Position numbers and translations under genes: made by a program
The notes under the pieces: generated by a model
Told to the model about the DNA's origin: nothing
The model's database searches: none
Seen by the model: the letters and a program-made list of their open reading frames with translations, nothing else
From: Nocardioides sp. S-1144
Lineage (GTDB): Bacteria > Actinomycetota > Actinomycetes > Propionibacteriales > Nocardioidaceae
DNA: 64,000 nucleotides
NCBI RefSeq assembly: GCF_005954645.2
Contig: NZ_CP040695.2
Span: 2,666,001 to 2,730,000, forward strand
Direction of reading: 5' to 3'
Shown here: positions 25,701 through 34,350 of the stretch, one piece after another
How positions within the stretch are numbered: the stretch's first letter is position 1
How the letters are laid out: every line of letters starts with the position of its first letter

Positions 25701-27541
25701 AGCGCGGTGACGAGCGTGGCCACGGCCGCGTCACGGCCGTCGGCCCCGCCGCGGGTGGAGCGGGAGTTCTCGATCTCCTGCAGCGTGACGACATCGGCGT
25801 CGAGGGTGTTGATGGAGTCGACGATCTTGGTCTGCTGGCGCTCGAAGCTCGCCGCGTCGAACGCGCCACGCGGACCGTCGTCCGGCGTGCAGCTGCGCGT
25901 GTTGGTGGGGTTGCCCGCCCGGTCGGTGTAGGCCTGGCACCCGGTCACGTCGCTGCCCAGGGTCGGGAAGTAGTTGAGCACGTTGAAGGCGGCGATCTTC
26001 ACGTCGCCGCCCACCTCGGCCGGGGCCTCGGGACGGTCCTGCTCGAAGGTGATGCCCTCGGGGACGCCGGTCACCTGTCCCTGCGGCTGCAGCCGCCACG
26101 TGTTGAACGCGAAGGTGAGGACGGCCGGCTCGTCGAAGGTGGCGTTCGCACCGACGCGCACGGAGTGCCCGGCCGTGAAGTACGGGAACGCCTGGTCGCG
26201 GCCGGCGCCGGCGGCGAAGTTCACCGTCGCGCCGTCGTCGAGGATGATCCGGTGGGCGTTGTTGTACGACGTGCGCTCGGCGATGCCGGCGGCGTCCTGG
26301 GCGTCGACGAGGTCGGTCGGGGTGAACAACGGGACGTCGCTGTGCGCGGCCAGGCCGATCTCGCCGAACATGGCCGAGCTGGCGTTGGAGCCGGCGACGA
26401 AGGCCGAGCCGTCGTAGACGTCGGTGACGGTGAAGGGGTCGGTGGGCTCGAAGATCTCGCCCTCGGCCTTCTCCCGCTCGGCGTCGAGGGCCGCGCCGGT
26501 CAGGCACTCACCCAGCTCGCAGTCGGCGCCGGGGATCGTGGTCCTGGCGACCGGGGCCGGCAGGGCCGCCGCGAGCTCGGAGATCCCGGCGGCCGTGGTG
26601 GTGATCTGGGTGACGGAGTTGAACTCACCGGCGGTGCCGGTGACCTCGACCGAGTCGCCGACCTCGGGGGTCGCCGCGCCGAAGCCGGACGTACCGCCGT
26701 AGACGAAGACCGCGTCGGAGGCGTTCGGGGTGTCGGGGGCACCGCCGCTCTGGAGGTAAAACCCGTTGACGCCACCGGTCGGGAACGCCGCGGTGACGAC
26801 ACCCTGGGTGGTGACGGCCTGGCCGTTGAAGGGGGTGGTCGCGACGCCGTCGCCCTGGATCTGGGCGATGGTGAGCACCTCACCAGGCTCGGGGTCGGGG
26901 TCGGGGTCGGGCGCCCCACCGGCGGCGGCACCCGGGGTGGGCGCGGCGGCGACGAAGTCGGCCGAGTTGACGTCGGTGTCCGTGCCGGCAGCGGCGCGCT
27001 GCAGGCTCGTGGTGGTGCTCGCGGTGCCCGCCGCGGTGCCCTCCGGGTTGTTGCTGGTGCCCCAGCCGACCCTGTCGAGCGTCGTGACGGTGGTCGGGTT
27101 CACCAGCGTCGTGCCGTCGGCGACGAAGAACGTCCCGCCACTGCCGCCGGGGTTCAGCCCGGCGACGGCCTGGTCGACGTTCGGGACCTCGGTCGTGGTG
27201 GTGCCGTTCGACCCGCCGGAGATGACGTAGAAGTCACCGGGGGCCAGCGTGCCGGCGAGGTCCGCCTTGCTGCTGGCCGCGCCGGTACCGGTCGCCGAGC
27301 GGTACTGCACCGACTTGCCGGTGAGCGTGATCGGCTCGGTCGTGGAGTTGAACAGCTCGACGTACTTGTTGGTGTACGACGAGCCGGCGGAACCGCCGTT
27401 CAGGTAGACCTCGGTGATGACGAGGCCGGGGCCAGCGGCGGCCGCTGGTGAGGTGGTGAGGCCGAGCGCTAGCGGGGTGGCGACGAGGGCACCGGTGACG
27501 ACACCGGTGAGGCCGCGCCGCACGAAGACGTGCTTGGACAC
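22736..27541 (-). CDS. secreted ExeM/NucH nuclease fused to a UshA-type 5'-nucleotidase
   Basis: 1601 aa from a GTG (MSKHVFVRRGLTG) with a GAAGG ribosome site. Signal peptide to about residue 36 (TTSPAAAA). Next come a lamin-tail-like domain (about 40-150), an OB-fold region (about 215-330) and an endonuclease/exonuclease/phosphatase domain (about 512-845: VKIAAFNVLNYF, VTLQEIEN, GDFNAYS, LDHILA, SDHNP). A calcineurin-like 5'-nucleotidase follows (about 855-1130: LNINDFHGR, SAGDNIGAS, GNHEFDKGF, GHTHKQ), then its C-terminal domain (about 1150-1380: TNSGGLRAELLY) and an Ig-like tail (about 1500-1601). The chain could degrade extracellular DNA or RNA and dephosphorylate the nucleotides, yielding phosphate and nucleosides. 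No anchor is seen. Confidence 0.88.
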   Translation of the reverse strand: MSKHVFVRRGLTGVVTGALVATPLALGLTTSPAAAAGPGLVITEVYLNGGSAGSSYTNKYVELFNSTTEPITLTGKSVQYRSATGTGAASSKADLAGTLAPGDFYVISGGSNGTTTTEVPNVDQAVAGLNPGGSGGTFFVADGTTLVNPTTVTTLDRVGWGTSNNPEGTAAGTASTTTSLQRAAAGTDTDVNSADFVAAAPTPGAAAGGAPDPDPDPEPGEVLTIAQIQGDGVATTPFNGQAVTTQGVVTAAFPTGGVNGFYLQSGGAPDTPNASDAVFVYGGTSGFGAATPEVGDSVEVTGTAGEFNSVTQITTTAAGISELAAALPAPVARTTIPGADCELGECLTGAALDAEREKAEGEIFEPTDPFTVTDVYDGSAFVAGSNASSAMFGEIGLAAHSDVPLFTPTDLVDAQDAAGIAERTSYNNAHRIILDDGATVNFAAGAGRDQAFPYFTAGHSVRVGANATFDEPAVLTFAFNTWRLQPQGQVTGVPEGITFEQDRPEAPAEVGGDVKIAAFNVLNYFPTLGSDVTGCQAYTDRAGNPTNTRSCTPDDGPRGAFDAASFERQQTKIVDSINTLDADVVTLQEIENSRSTRGGADGRDAAVATLVTALNADAGGTTPRWAYAPSPAVLPPVADEDVIRNAFIYDPSTVELVGDSELLIGNAAFDNARQPFAQTFKAVGDEDENGFAVVVNHFKSKGSGENDGTGQGNANPDRVRQAQALLPFADQFAAANGVERIFLTGDFNAYSMEDPIQVLTGAGYTDLKSDDEGKRSYNFDGMVGSLDHILANEAAAGDVTGVDSWQTNANESVYYEYSRFNSNLTNLYTPGPARASDHNPEIVGLNLDGAVEEPTETDISLLNINDFHGRIDANTTKFATTVEQLRAEAGEENTLFLSAGDNIGASLFASSLAGDQPTIEVLNALGLRTSAVGNHEFDKGFADLRGRVRQNADWTYLGANVYREGTTTPVLDEYDLFEVDGVTVAVVGAVTEETPSLVSPAGVEGLDFDDPVEAVNRVAARLTDGIETRNNDEADVIVAEYHEGAGAGTPDGATLEEEVAAGGAFATIVEETSPEVDAIFTGHTHKQYAWDAPVPGQAGKTRPVLQTGSYGENIGQIVLTVDSETGDVSSYTQRNVARAAAENLTFPRVAQVKQITDAALAEAAVVGNQPVGEISADITTAFAGGSYGPNGYTGGTRDDRGSESTLGDLVANALRDGISDLAEPDLALTNSGGLRAELLYAGNTAGNPANTDGVVTYAEANAVLPFSNTVAILELKGADLKAALEEQWQTVLPGSPPPSRPYAQLGLSDNVRVTADPTNAAGERITSVFINDEPLDPARTYTISTLSFLATGGDNFRSLANGEYVDTGLLDAEMWREYLAANSADAPISPDFARQQVFASDLPEALVPGEAASFTLGLGATEAPILPINPKTLNLTSLGSPVNTTVVASIGDTEIGTFPVTDGIAAIELTVPAGTAEGELVSLVAQPSGTTVTIPVSVVDEPQPPAVVAKVTADVKPNKVKVNKTKARVVVTVRGDGQALTGWVRVKVTGQKVKVVKLVNGRAVVTLAKFAKVGKKTVTVRYNGSGDVAAVTKTLSFRVVR

Positions 27542-27645
27542 GAAAGAGAAACCCTTCGGAGGGGATGGGTGAACGACGAGCACTACTACCGGGGAAGGTC
27601 TGCAAACTATCCGGCGCGCGAGGACAAAAAGCCAGGTTTCGGCGA

Positions 27646-27667
27646 ACGTGAAACCAAAACTTCACGT
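27646..27667. repeat. inverted repeat upstream of the nuclease gene
   Basis: ACGTGAA (27646-27652) and TTCACGT (27661-27667) flank an 8-nt AT-rich spacer, about 105 bp upstream of the nuclease start and 9 bp after the pgsA stop. It could be an operator or a weak terminator. A TTCAC-based phosphate box was considered, but the direct-repeat form is not convincing. Confidence 0.4.
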
Positions 27668-27675
27668 ACAGGAGG

Positions 27676-28308
27676 TCATCCGACGGACGTCTGACGGCGC
27701 TGGCGCGCGTAGTCGCGGAAGAACTCGTAGCCCGACCACAGCGTCATCGCGACGGCGGCGGCGAGGAAGGCCTGGGAGAGGTAGTAGAAGATGTCGCCCG
27801 GGACGTCGAGCCAGCCGTCGACCTGGCGGCCCGGCAGCGTGAGGCCGCCGAGCGCGAAGACCTGGAGCATGGTCTTGATCTTGCCGCTGCGGGCGGCCGC
27901 GATGACGACGTCCTTGGCGACGCTGAGGCGGAGCAGGGTCACCGACCACTCCCGGAGCAGCACGACGATCGTCACCGCCCACCAGATGTCGCCGGTGACC
28001 GACAGCGCGACGAACGCCATCCCGGTCATCGCCTTGTCGGCGATCGGGTCGGCGATCTTGCCGAAGTCGGTGACCAGCCCGCGGGACCGGGCGATGTCGC
28101 CGTCGACCTTGTCGGTGATCATCGCGACGGCGAAGACGCCCCACGCCAGGGTCCGCCACAGGATCGAGTCGTGGTCGTGGCCCAGCAGGAACCAGCCGTA
28201 GACCGGCACCAGGACGATCCGTAGCATGGTCAGGGCGTTCGGGAGGTTCCAGTTGCTCACCGGCCTCGCGGACGCCGACCCGTCGGCCCCCGCGACGCCG
28301 TCGGTCAT
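27676..28308 (-). CDS. pgsA: CDP-diacylglycerol-glycerol-3-phosphate phosphatidyltransferase family protein
   Basis: 210 aa integral membrane enzyme. The CDP-alcohol phosphatidyltransferase signature is complete: DGDIAR, 8 residues, G, 3, D, 3, D ([25 protein letters not shown]). [11 protein letters not shown] opens the first helix. The family makes phosphatidylglycerophosphate for PG and cardiolipin; paralogues make phosphatidylinositol phosphate, so PgsA is the likely but not proven identity. ATG overlaps the rimO stop (ATGA). Confidence 0.85.
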   Translation of the reverse strand: MTDGVAGADGSASARPVSNWNLPNALTMLRIVLVPVYGWFLLGHDHDSILWRTLAWGVFAVAMITDKVDGDIARSRGLVTDFGKIADPIADKAMTGMAFVALSVTGDIWWAVTIVVLLREWSVTLLRLSVAKDVVIAAARSGKIKTMLQVFALGGLTLPGRQVDGWLDVPGDIFYYLSQAFLAAAVAMTLWSGYEFFRDYARQRRQTSVG

Positions 28309-29729
28309 CGAGCGGCCCCGGTCGGCCGGGCCACGAGGTCGACCCCGTCGGTGCCGGTCACGACCGCCGGGACGAGGTCGCCCACCGCCCACGAGCCCTC
28401 GGTCAGCGTCGTGGTGCCGTCGACCTCCGGGCCCTGGAAGTCGGCGCGGCCCTCGGCCGAGCCGTCCTCGACGTCCTCGACGAGGACGACGACGTGCTCG
28501 CCGATCCGCTCCTCGGCGCGCTGGGCGTTGAGCTCCTCGACCAGCGCGGTGACCCGCTGGGTGCGCTCCCACACCTCGTCCGGGTCGAGCTTGACCGACT
28601 CCTCGAAGCCGGCGGCCTCGGTGCCGTCCTCGTCGGAGTAGCCGAACACGCCGGTGACGTCCATGCGCGCGGCCTCGAGGAAGTCGCAGAGCACCTGGAG
28701 GTCCTCGTCGGTCTCGCCGGGGAACCCGACGATGACGTTGGAGCGCACCCCGGCCTCCGGGGCGAGGGCGCGGACCCGCTCGAGCAGCCCGAGGAAGCTC
28801 TCGGGGTCGCCGAAGCGACGCATCCGGCGCAGCACCGTGGGGCTGGCGTGCTGGAAGGACAGGTCGAAGTACGGCGTGACGCCGGGCGTCGTGGCGATCG
28901 CCTCGATCAGCCCCGGCCGGGTCTCGGCGGGCTGCAGGTAGGAGACCCGGACCCGCTCGATGCCGTCGATGGAGGTGAGCTCGGGCAGCAGCGTCTCGAG
29001 CAGCCGCAGGTCGCCGAGGTCCTTGCCGTAGGACGTGGAGTTCTCCGAGACGAGGAAGAGCTCGCGCACGCCCTCGCCGGCCAGCCAGCGGGCCTCGGCG
29101 ATGACGTCGGAGGGGCGGCGGCTGACGAACGAGCCGCGGAAGCTGGGGATCGCGCAGAAGGTGCAGCGCCGGTCGCAGCCGCTGGCGAGCTTCAGCGGGG
29201 CCAGCGGCCCGGACTCCAGGCGCGAGCGCGGGGTCACGACCGGCGTCGTCTGCGGCCGCTGGCGCTCGACGGGGCTGATCGGCAGCAGCAGTCGCCGGTC
29301 GGACGGCGTGTGGGCGTGGTGGGTCTCCCCCGCCACGATCGAGCGCAGGCGGCCGGCGATGTCGGTGTAGTCGTCGAAGCCGAGGACGGCGTCGGCCTCG
29401 GGCAGGGACGCGGCGAGGTCCTTGCCGTACCGCTCGGCCATGCAGCCGACGGCGACGACGGCGCGGGCCTGGCCGCCGTGGCCGGCGTCCAGCTTCAGGT
29501 CGGCCGCCTCGAGCAGCGCGTCGACGGAGTCCTTCTTGGCCTGCTCGACGAAGCCGCAGGTGTTGACCACCACGGTGTCGGCCTGTGCGGGGTCCTCGAC
29601 GAGGCGGAACCCGTCGGCGGCGAGCCGCCCGGCGAGCTCTTCGGAGTCGACCTCGTTGCGCGCACACCCCAGGGTGAGCATCGCGACGGTCAGGGTCTCG
29701 GCAGGGTCGGACTGGGTGTGGGTCGTCAT
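28305..29729 (-). CDS. rimO: ribosomal protein S12 methylthiotransferase RimO
   Basis: 474 aa. It adds a methylthio group to an aspartate of ribosomal protein S12. The N-terminal UPF0004 domain carries three cluster cysteines ([35 protein letters not shown]). The radical SAM motif is CDRRCTFC in [16 protein letters not shown], and a C-terminal TRAM domain follows. RimO rather than MiaB is favoured by the [12 protein letters not shown] segment. First gene of the rimO-pgsA unit. Confidence 0.93.
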   Translation of the reverse strand: MTTHTQSDPAETLTVAMLTLGCARNEVDSEELAGRLAADGFRLVEDPAQADTVVVNTCGFVEQAKKDSVDALLEAADLKLDAGHGGQARAVVAVGCMAERYGKDLAASLPEADAVLGFDDYTDIAGRLRSIVAGETHHAHTPSDRRLLLPISPVERQRPQTTPVVTPRSRLESGPLAPLKLASGCDRRCTFCAIPSFRGSFVSRRPSDVIAEARWLAGEGVRELFLVSENSTSYGKDLGDLRLLETLLPELTSIDGIERVRVSYLQPAETRPGLIEAIATTPGVTPYFDLSFQHASPTVLRRMRRFGDPESFLGLLERVRALAPEAGVRSNVIVGFPGETDEDLQVLCDFLEAARMDVTGVFGYSDEDGTEAAGFEESVKLDPDEVWERTQRVTALVEELNAQRAEERIGEHVVVLVEDVEDGSAEGRADFQGPEVDGTTTLTEGSWAVGDLVPAVVTGTDGVDLVARPTGAAR

Positions 29730-29777
29730 GGCTGCCTCCGAGTATGACGGTGCCGCACGGTCACGGCCGAAATGGGC

Positions 29778-29811
29778 GTGACCGCCGGCCCCCGAGGGTG
29801 CCGGCGGTCAC
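29778..29811. terminator. terminator downstream of the ftsK-rodZ operon
   Basis: GTGACCGCCGGC (29778-29789) and GCCGGCGGTCAC (29800-29811) form a perfect 12-bp stem with a 10-nt loop, 12 bp past the stop of the RodZ-like gene on the minus strand. Confidence 0.82.
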
Positions 29812-29822
29812 GGTGGGCGTCG

Positions 29823-31403
29823 CTACTCGGGCGCGGCCACGAAGGTCCGCTGGGCGCGCTCGCCCGAGGCGCCGAGGGCGCCCTTGTCGTCGCCGTCGAC
29901 GGAGACGGTCAGGCCGCCGTCGCTGGACTCGAGGCGCACGGGCGGGGCCACCGTGACCCGGGCGGTCTGCATGAAGGCGACGTCCTCGTCGAAGACGACC
30001 TTGCCGCTGCCGTCGCGGACGGTCACCCGGGCGCCGCCGGTCGCGGCGGTGAAGGTGACCGGCACCTTGGTCACCGAGGAGCCGCTGAGCTGGGCGCGGC
30101 CGCTGGGCGAGCCGTTGAGCACCGGCTGGTCGGAGGGCTGGATCGGCCCGTCCATCACCAGCCGGGCCACGGACCACAGCAGCACGACCGCCATCACCGC
30201 GGCCACCAGGATCGACCAGTTGAGCCGGCCGCGGGTCCCGCGGATCGGGCCGCCGGCCCCGGTGGCGAGCTCGGCCTCGAAGACCCGCCTGGGGTCGATC
30301 GGGGCGTCGGCGTAGGTCTCGTCGTAGGTCGCCAGCAGCGGCTCGACGTCGACGCCCAGGATCCGGGCCAGGGTGCGCAGGTGCCCGCGGGCGTAGAAGT
30401 CGCCGCCGCACGGGGCGAAGTCGTCGGCCTCGATCGACTCGATCACGTGCGGACGGATCCGCGTGCGCTCGGCCACCTGGTCGACGCTGAGACCCAGCCG
30501 GCCCCGGGCGGCCGCGAGCTGGGGACCGACGACCGGGGCGACGGCGGGCGGGGTCGAGGCCTCGTCGATGACGATGGTCGTGGTCACCTCCGAGGGCGCG
30601 TCCGGCTCGGCCGGCGGCAGCACGAACACCTCGGTCGCCTCGGGGTCGGCGACCTCACGCGGGGCCAGCACCACCTCGGTACGCCGGCCGCGGGCCAGCC
30701 GGCGGGCCGGGGCGGGCGGCTGGGCGGACGGCTGGGCGGACGGCTCGACGGGCGCGACGGAGTCCGAGTCGGGGTCGGGGTCGAGGGGCGCCCGGACGGC
30801 GGTGTCGTCCACGGCGACGTCGGGGACGGGCTCCGGCTCGGTGGGCGACCCGGCGGCGGGCGCGGTCGACGCGGCCGCCGACTCGACCGGCGCGGCCAGG
30901 TCGACGACGCTGGTGCGTCCCTCGCTCAGGTCGCCGAGCGCCTGGCCGAGCTCGTGCCAGTCGGAGCCGATCAGCCGCGTCGACAGCGAGAGCCGCGCGC
31001 CGAGGCGGGCGCCGGTGACGGTGACGACGGTGAGCGAGCCGTCGCGCAGCAGCGTCTGCCGCGCGCGGTGCTCGACCCGCTCCACCTCGGGCCAGGCCAC
31101 GCCCTGCCACTCGCGGCCCCGGCGCACCCGGACGCCGTGGCGGTCGAGGACCAGGAGCGGGGCCCGCGAGTCGACGAAGGCCGCCAGGTGCAGCAGGCCG
31201 ATCAGGCCGGTGACCAGGCACAGCGCCCAGTCGAGCGGGGCGCCGCTGCCCACCGCGCGCACCAGGTAGGCGACGGCCACGGCCGCACCGACACCGCCGA
31301 CGACGGCGGAGAGGGGGCCGTCGCGGCGGACCTCCACCACGTCGTCCTCGGGCAGGTCGTCGGGGACGTCGGACACGGTCGGGTCGATGAGGTCGGTGCT
31401 CAC
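29823..31403 (-). CDS. RodZ-like membrane HTH protein with N-terminal PH-like domain
   Basis: 526 aa from a GTG overlapping the ftsK stop. Order: two N-terminal membrane helices (about 30-51 and 57-77), a bacterial PH-like module (about 80-165: [37 protein letters not shown]), a Pro/Glu-rich linker (166-290), an HTH_25 domain (about 292-365: [36 protein letters not shown]), one membrane helix (about 394-418) and a C-terminal DUF4115-like beta domain. The HTH-TM-DUF4115 half is the RodZ layout (MreB-linked cell shape). The N-terminal membrane/PH half is not part of standard RodZ. Confidence 0.75.
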   Translation of the reverse strand: MSTDLIDPTVSDVPDDLPEDDVVEVRRDGPLSAVVGGVGAAVAVAYLVRAVGSGAPLDWALCLVTGLIGLLHLAAFVDSRAPLLVLDRHGVRVRRGREWQGVAWPEVERVEHRARQTLLRDGSLTVVTVTGARLGARLSLSTRLIGSDWHELGQALGDLSEGRTSVVDLAAPVESAAASTAPAAGSPTEPEPVPDVAVDDTAVRAPLDPDPDSDSVAPVEPSAQPSAQPPAPARRLARGRRTEVVLAPREVADPEATEVFVLPPAEPDAPSEVTTTIVIDEASTPPAVAPVVGPQLAAARGRLGLSVDQVAERTRIRPHVIESIEADDFAPCGGDFYARGHLRTLARILGVDVEPLLATYDETYADAPIDPRRVFEAELATGAGGPIRGTRGRLNWSILVAAVMAVVLLWSVARLVMDGPIQPSDQPVLNGSPSGRAQLSGSSVTKVPVTFTAATGGARVTVRDGSGKVVFDEDVAFMQTARVTVAPPVRLESSDGGLTVSVDGDDKGALGASGERAQRTFVAAPE

Positions 31404-34141
31404 TGCTCCCCCTGGATGGTCACGATGACGGCGTCGATCTCGTCGGGCTTGATGAGCACGTCGCGGGCCTTGGAGCCCTCGCTGGGCCCGACCACCCCCC
31501 GGCTCTCCATGATGTCCATCAGCCGGCCCGCCTTGGCGAAGCCGACCCTGAGCTTGCGCTGCAGCATCGAGGTCGACCCGAACTGCGTGGAGACGACCAG
31601 CTCGATGGCCTGGACGACCAGGTCGAGGTCGTCGCCGATGTCGTCGTCGAGCACCTTGTTGCTCGCGGCCGGCGCGGTGACGTCCTCGCGGTAGGTCGGC
31701 TCGAGCTGGCCCTTGCAGTGCTTGACCACCTGGGCGATCTCGGCCTCGCTGACCCACGAGCCCTGCACGCGGACGGCCTTCGAGGCGCCCATCGGCAGGA
31801 ACAGCCCGTCACCCTGGCCGACGAGCTTCTCCGCACCCGGCTGGTCGAGGATGACCCGGCTGTCGGCCAGCGACGACGTCGCGAACGCCAGCCGCGACGG
31901 CACGTTGGCCTTGATCAGGCCGGTGACGACGTCGACCGAGGGGCGCTGCGTGGCGAGCACCAGGTGGATGCCGGCGGCGCGGGCCAGCTGGGTGATGCGG
32001 ACGACGGCGTCCTCGACGTCGCGCGGGGCGACCATCATCAGGTCGGCGAGCTCGTCGACGATCACCAGCAGGTACGGGTACGGCGTGAGCACCCGCTCGC
32101 TGCCCGGCGGCACCTCCAGCTTCCCCGAGCGCACCGCCTTGTTGAAGTCGTCGATGTGGCGGAACCCGAAGTTGGCGAGGTCGTCGTAGCGCAGGTCCAT
32201 CTCGCGCACGACCCAGGCGAGCGCCTCGGCGGCCTTCTTGGGGTTGGTGATGATCGGGGTGATCAGGTGCGGCACGCCCTCGTAGGCGTTCAGCTCGACC
32301 CGCTTGGGGTCGACCATGATCATCCGCACCTCGTCGGGGGTGGCCCGCATCAGGACCGAGGTGATCATCGAGTTGATGAAGCTCGACTTGCCCGAGCCGG
32401 TCGCGCCGGCGACGAGCAGGTGCGGCATCTTCGCGAGGTTCGCGACGACGAAGCCGCCCTCGACGTCCTTGCCGAGCCCGGCGATCATCGGGTGGTGGTC
32501 GCCGCGGGCCGTGCCCGAGCGCAGCACGTCGCCGAGGGTGACGATCTCCTTGTCGAGGTTCGGGATCTCGATGCCGATCGCCGACTTGCCGGGGATCGGG
32601 CTGAGGATCCGGACGTCGGCCGAGGCGACCGCGTAGGAGATGTTCTTCGACAGCGCCGTGACCTTCTCGACCTTGACCGCGGGGCCGAGCTCGACCTCGT
32701 AGCGGGTGACGGTCGGGCCGCGGGTGTAGCCGGTGACCTGGGCGTCGATGTTGAACTGCTCCAGCACCTGGGTGAGGCTGTCGACGATGGCGTCGCTGGC
32801 CTTCGAGCGTGCCTTGTGGGGTGAGCCCTCCTTGAGCACCTGGTTGGCCGGCAGCGAGTAGACGACGTCGCCCGACAGCGCGAGCTGCTCCATGCGCGGC
32901 TCGATCGGCGTGTGCGGCGGCGGCTCGATGGCCTCCGGCTCGTCGGGGACGGCGCGGACCGCCTTCTGCCGCGGGTTGGTGCGCTCCCGCTCGGCGGGCT
33001 CCTCCAGCGGCGTGCCGGTCGGGTCGAACGGGGCGCCGTCGCCGAACGGGTCGTAGTCGGGCACGGGCTCGAGGCCGAGCGCCACGTCGAGGGCGTCGCC
33101 CTCGGGCGCGTCGTCGGTGACCACGGCCTTCCTGGCCCGTGACCGCTTCGGCTTGGGCTCCTCGACCAGCGGGGTGTCGTAGGCGGGGTCGCCCAGGTCG
33201 GGGTCGATGGTGTCGTCGATCTCGCGCTCGTGGCCGGCGTCGTGCGGGTGGCCGAGCACCAGGTCGCGGAGGTCGCGCAGCCGGTCGGGCACGCGGTAGA
33301 GGGGGGTGGCGGTGACGACCAGGACGCCGAACACCGAGACCAGCACCAGCAGCGGGACGACGACCGCCGAGCTCTTGAGCAGGTCCATGAGCAGCGAGGT
33401 GACGACGTAGCCGATCGCTCCCCCGCCCTCGCGCAGCGGCGAGGTGTCGCCCTCGACGGGCTGGGGGTCGCCGGCGGCGACGTGCACGATGCCGAGGATG
33501 CCGAAGCCGAGCGCGGCCCAGCCGATGACCTGGCGGCCGGCCGGACCCTGCTGGACCGGGTCGCGCATGGTCCGCCAGCCCGACCAGACCAGGGCCAGCG
33601 GCACCAGCCAGCCGACCTTGCCGACCGTGCCCTCGACCGCGGCGCGCACGAACTGCATGACGCCGCCCGGGGCGACGAACCAGACGGCCGCGCCGACGAC
33701 GACCGCGAGCGCCACGAGCATCAGCCCGGCGCCGTCGCGGCGGTGGTCGGGGTCCAGGTCGCGAGCCGAGCGCCCGACGCCGCGGATGCCGGCGCCGATG
33801 GCGTGCGCCAGACCGAGCCAGACTGCGACGACGCCGCGGGCCAGGGTCAGGAAGAACGCCGCGACCGGGCCGGTGCCGGTGCGGACCGCCCGGGGGGCCG
33901 GACGCGCCGCGGGACGACGCGAGGAGGCACGGCTCTTCGGCGTCGAACGCCCTCGGCTGCTGGAGGACTTCGCCGCGGGCTTCTTCGCCGTCGACGTGTT
34001 TGCTGTGGTCTTCCGTGCGGTCCGGGTGGTGGAACCGGTGCCCGACCTCGGTTTCCGAGCCGTGCCCGAGGATCCGGACCTGCTGGACGAGGACGTGCTC
34101 GTGCTCCGCGACCCCGGCGGGGAAGACGTACGGGTCGCCAT
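31400..34141 (-). CDS. ftsK: DNA translocase FtsK
   Basis: 913 aa. It pumps chromosomal DNA through the division septum and activates dimer resolution. The first 90 residues are a Ser/Arg/Lys-rich basic tail, then four membrane helices (about 95-260), a linker and the motor. Walker A is GATGSGKSS at about 577-585, with [20 protein letters not shown] after it. The C-terminal gamma winged helix ([40 protein letters not shown]) should read KOPS-type sequences. Followed by the coupled RodZ-like gene. Confidence 0.96.
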   Translation of the reverse strand: MATRTSSPPGSRSTSTSSSSRSGSSGTARKPRSGTGSTTRTARKTTANTSTAKKPAAKSSSSRGRSTPKSRASSRRPAARPAPRAVRTGTGPVAAFFLTLARGVVAVWLGLAHAIGAGIRGVGRSARDLDPDHRRDGAGLMLVALAVVVGAAVWFVAPGGVMQFVRAAVEGTVGKVGWLVPLALVWSGWRTMRDPVQQGPAGRQVIGWAALGFGILGIVHVAAGDPQPVEGDTSPLREGGGAIGYVVTSLLMDLLKSSAVVVPLLVLVSVFGVLVVTATPLYRVPDRLRDLRDLVLGHPHDAGHEREIDDTIDPDLGDPAYDTPLVEEPKPKRSRARKAVVTDDAPEGDALDVALGLEPVPDYDPFGDGAPFDPTGTPLEEPAERERTNPRQKAVRAVPDEPEAIEPPPHTPIEPRMEQLALSGDVVYSLPANQVLKEGSPHKARSKASDAIVDSLTQVLEQFNIDAQVTGYTRGPTVTRYEVELGPAVKVEKVTALSKNISYAVASADVRILSPIPGKSAIGIEIPNLDKEIVTLGDVLRSGTARGDHHPMIAGLGKDVEGGFVVANLAKMPHLLVAGATGSGKSSFINSMITSVLMRATPDEVRMIMVDPKRVELNAYEGVPHLITPIITNPKKAAEALAWVVREMDLRYDDLANFGFRHIDDFNKAVRSGKLEVPPGSERVLTPYPYLLVIVDELADLMMVAPRDVEDAVVRITQLARAAGIHLVLATQRPSVDVVTGLIKANVPSRLAFATSSLADSRVILDQPGAEKLVGQGDGLFLPMGASKAVRVQGSWVSEAEIAQVVKHCKGQLEPTYREDVTAPAASNKVLDDDIGDDLDLVVQAIELVVSTQFGSTSMLQRKLRVGFAKAGRLMDIMESRGVVGPSEGSKARDVLIKPDEIDAVIVTIQGEQ

Positions 34142-34350
34142 GCCACCAACCTAGGCGATCGCCACATGCGTCACACGGACCACAGGATGCGTGTCGGACC
34201 CCATCAGTCACTCCCCTCCGGCGAACCGGAAGCCTCCGGAACCCACCACGCCAGGGAGGTAGACCATTCGGTCAGTAAGTCCCTAAGGTGCCTGTTTGGT
34301 GGTCTAGAACACACGCCACCGTCAAATACCCACTCGGAGGGACCCATCAC

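Noticed and set aside
27584..27675. PHO box controlling the nuclease gene
   Set aside because: TTCAC-like pieces are present, but as an inverted pair rather than the 11-nt direct repeats of known PHO boxes.
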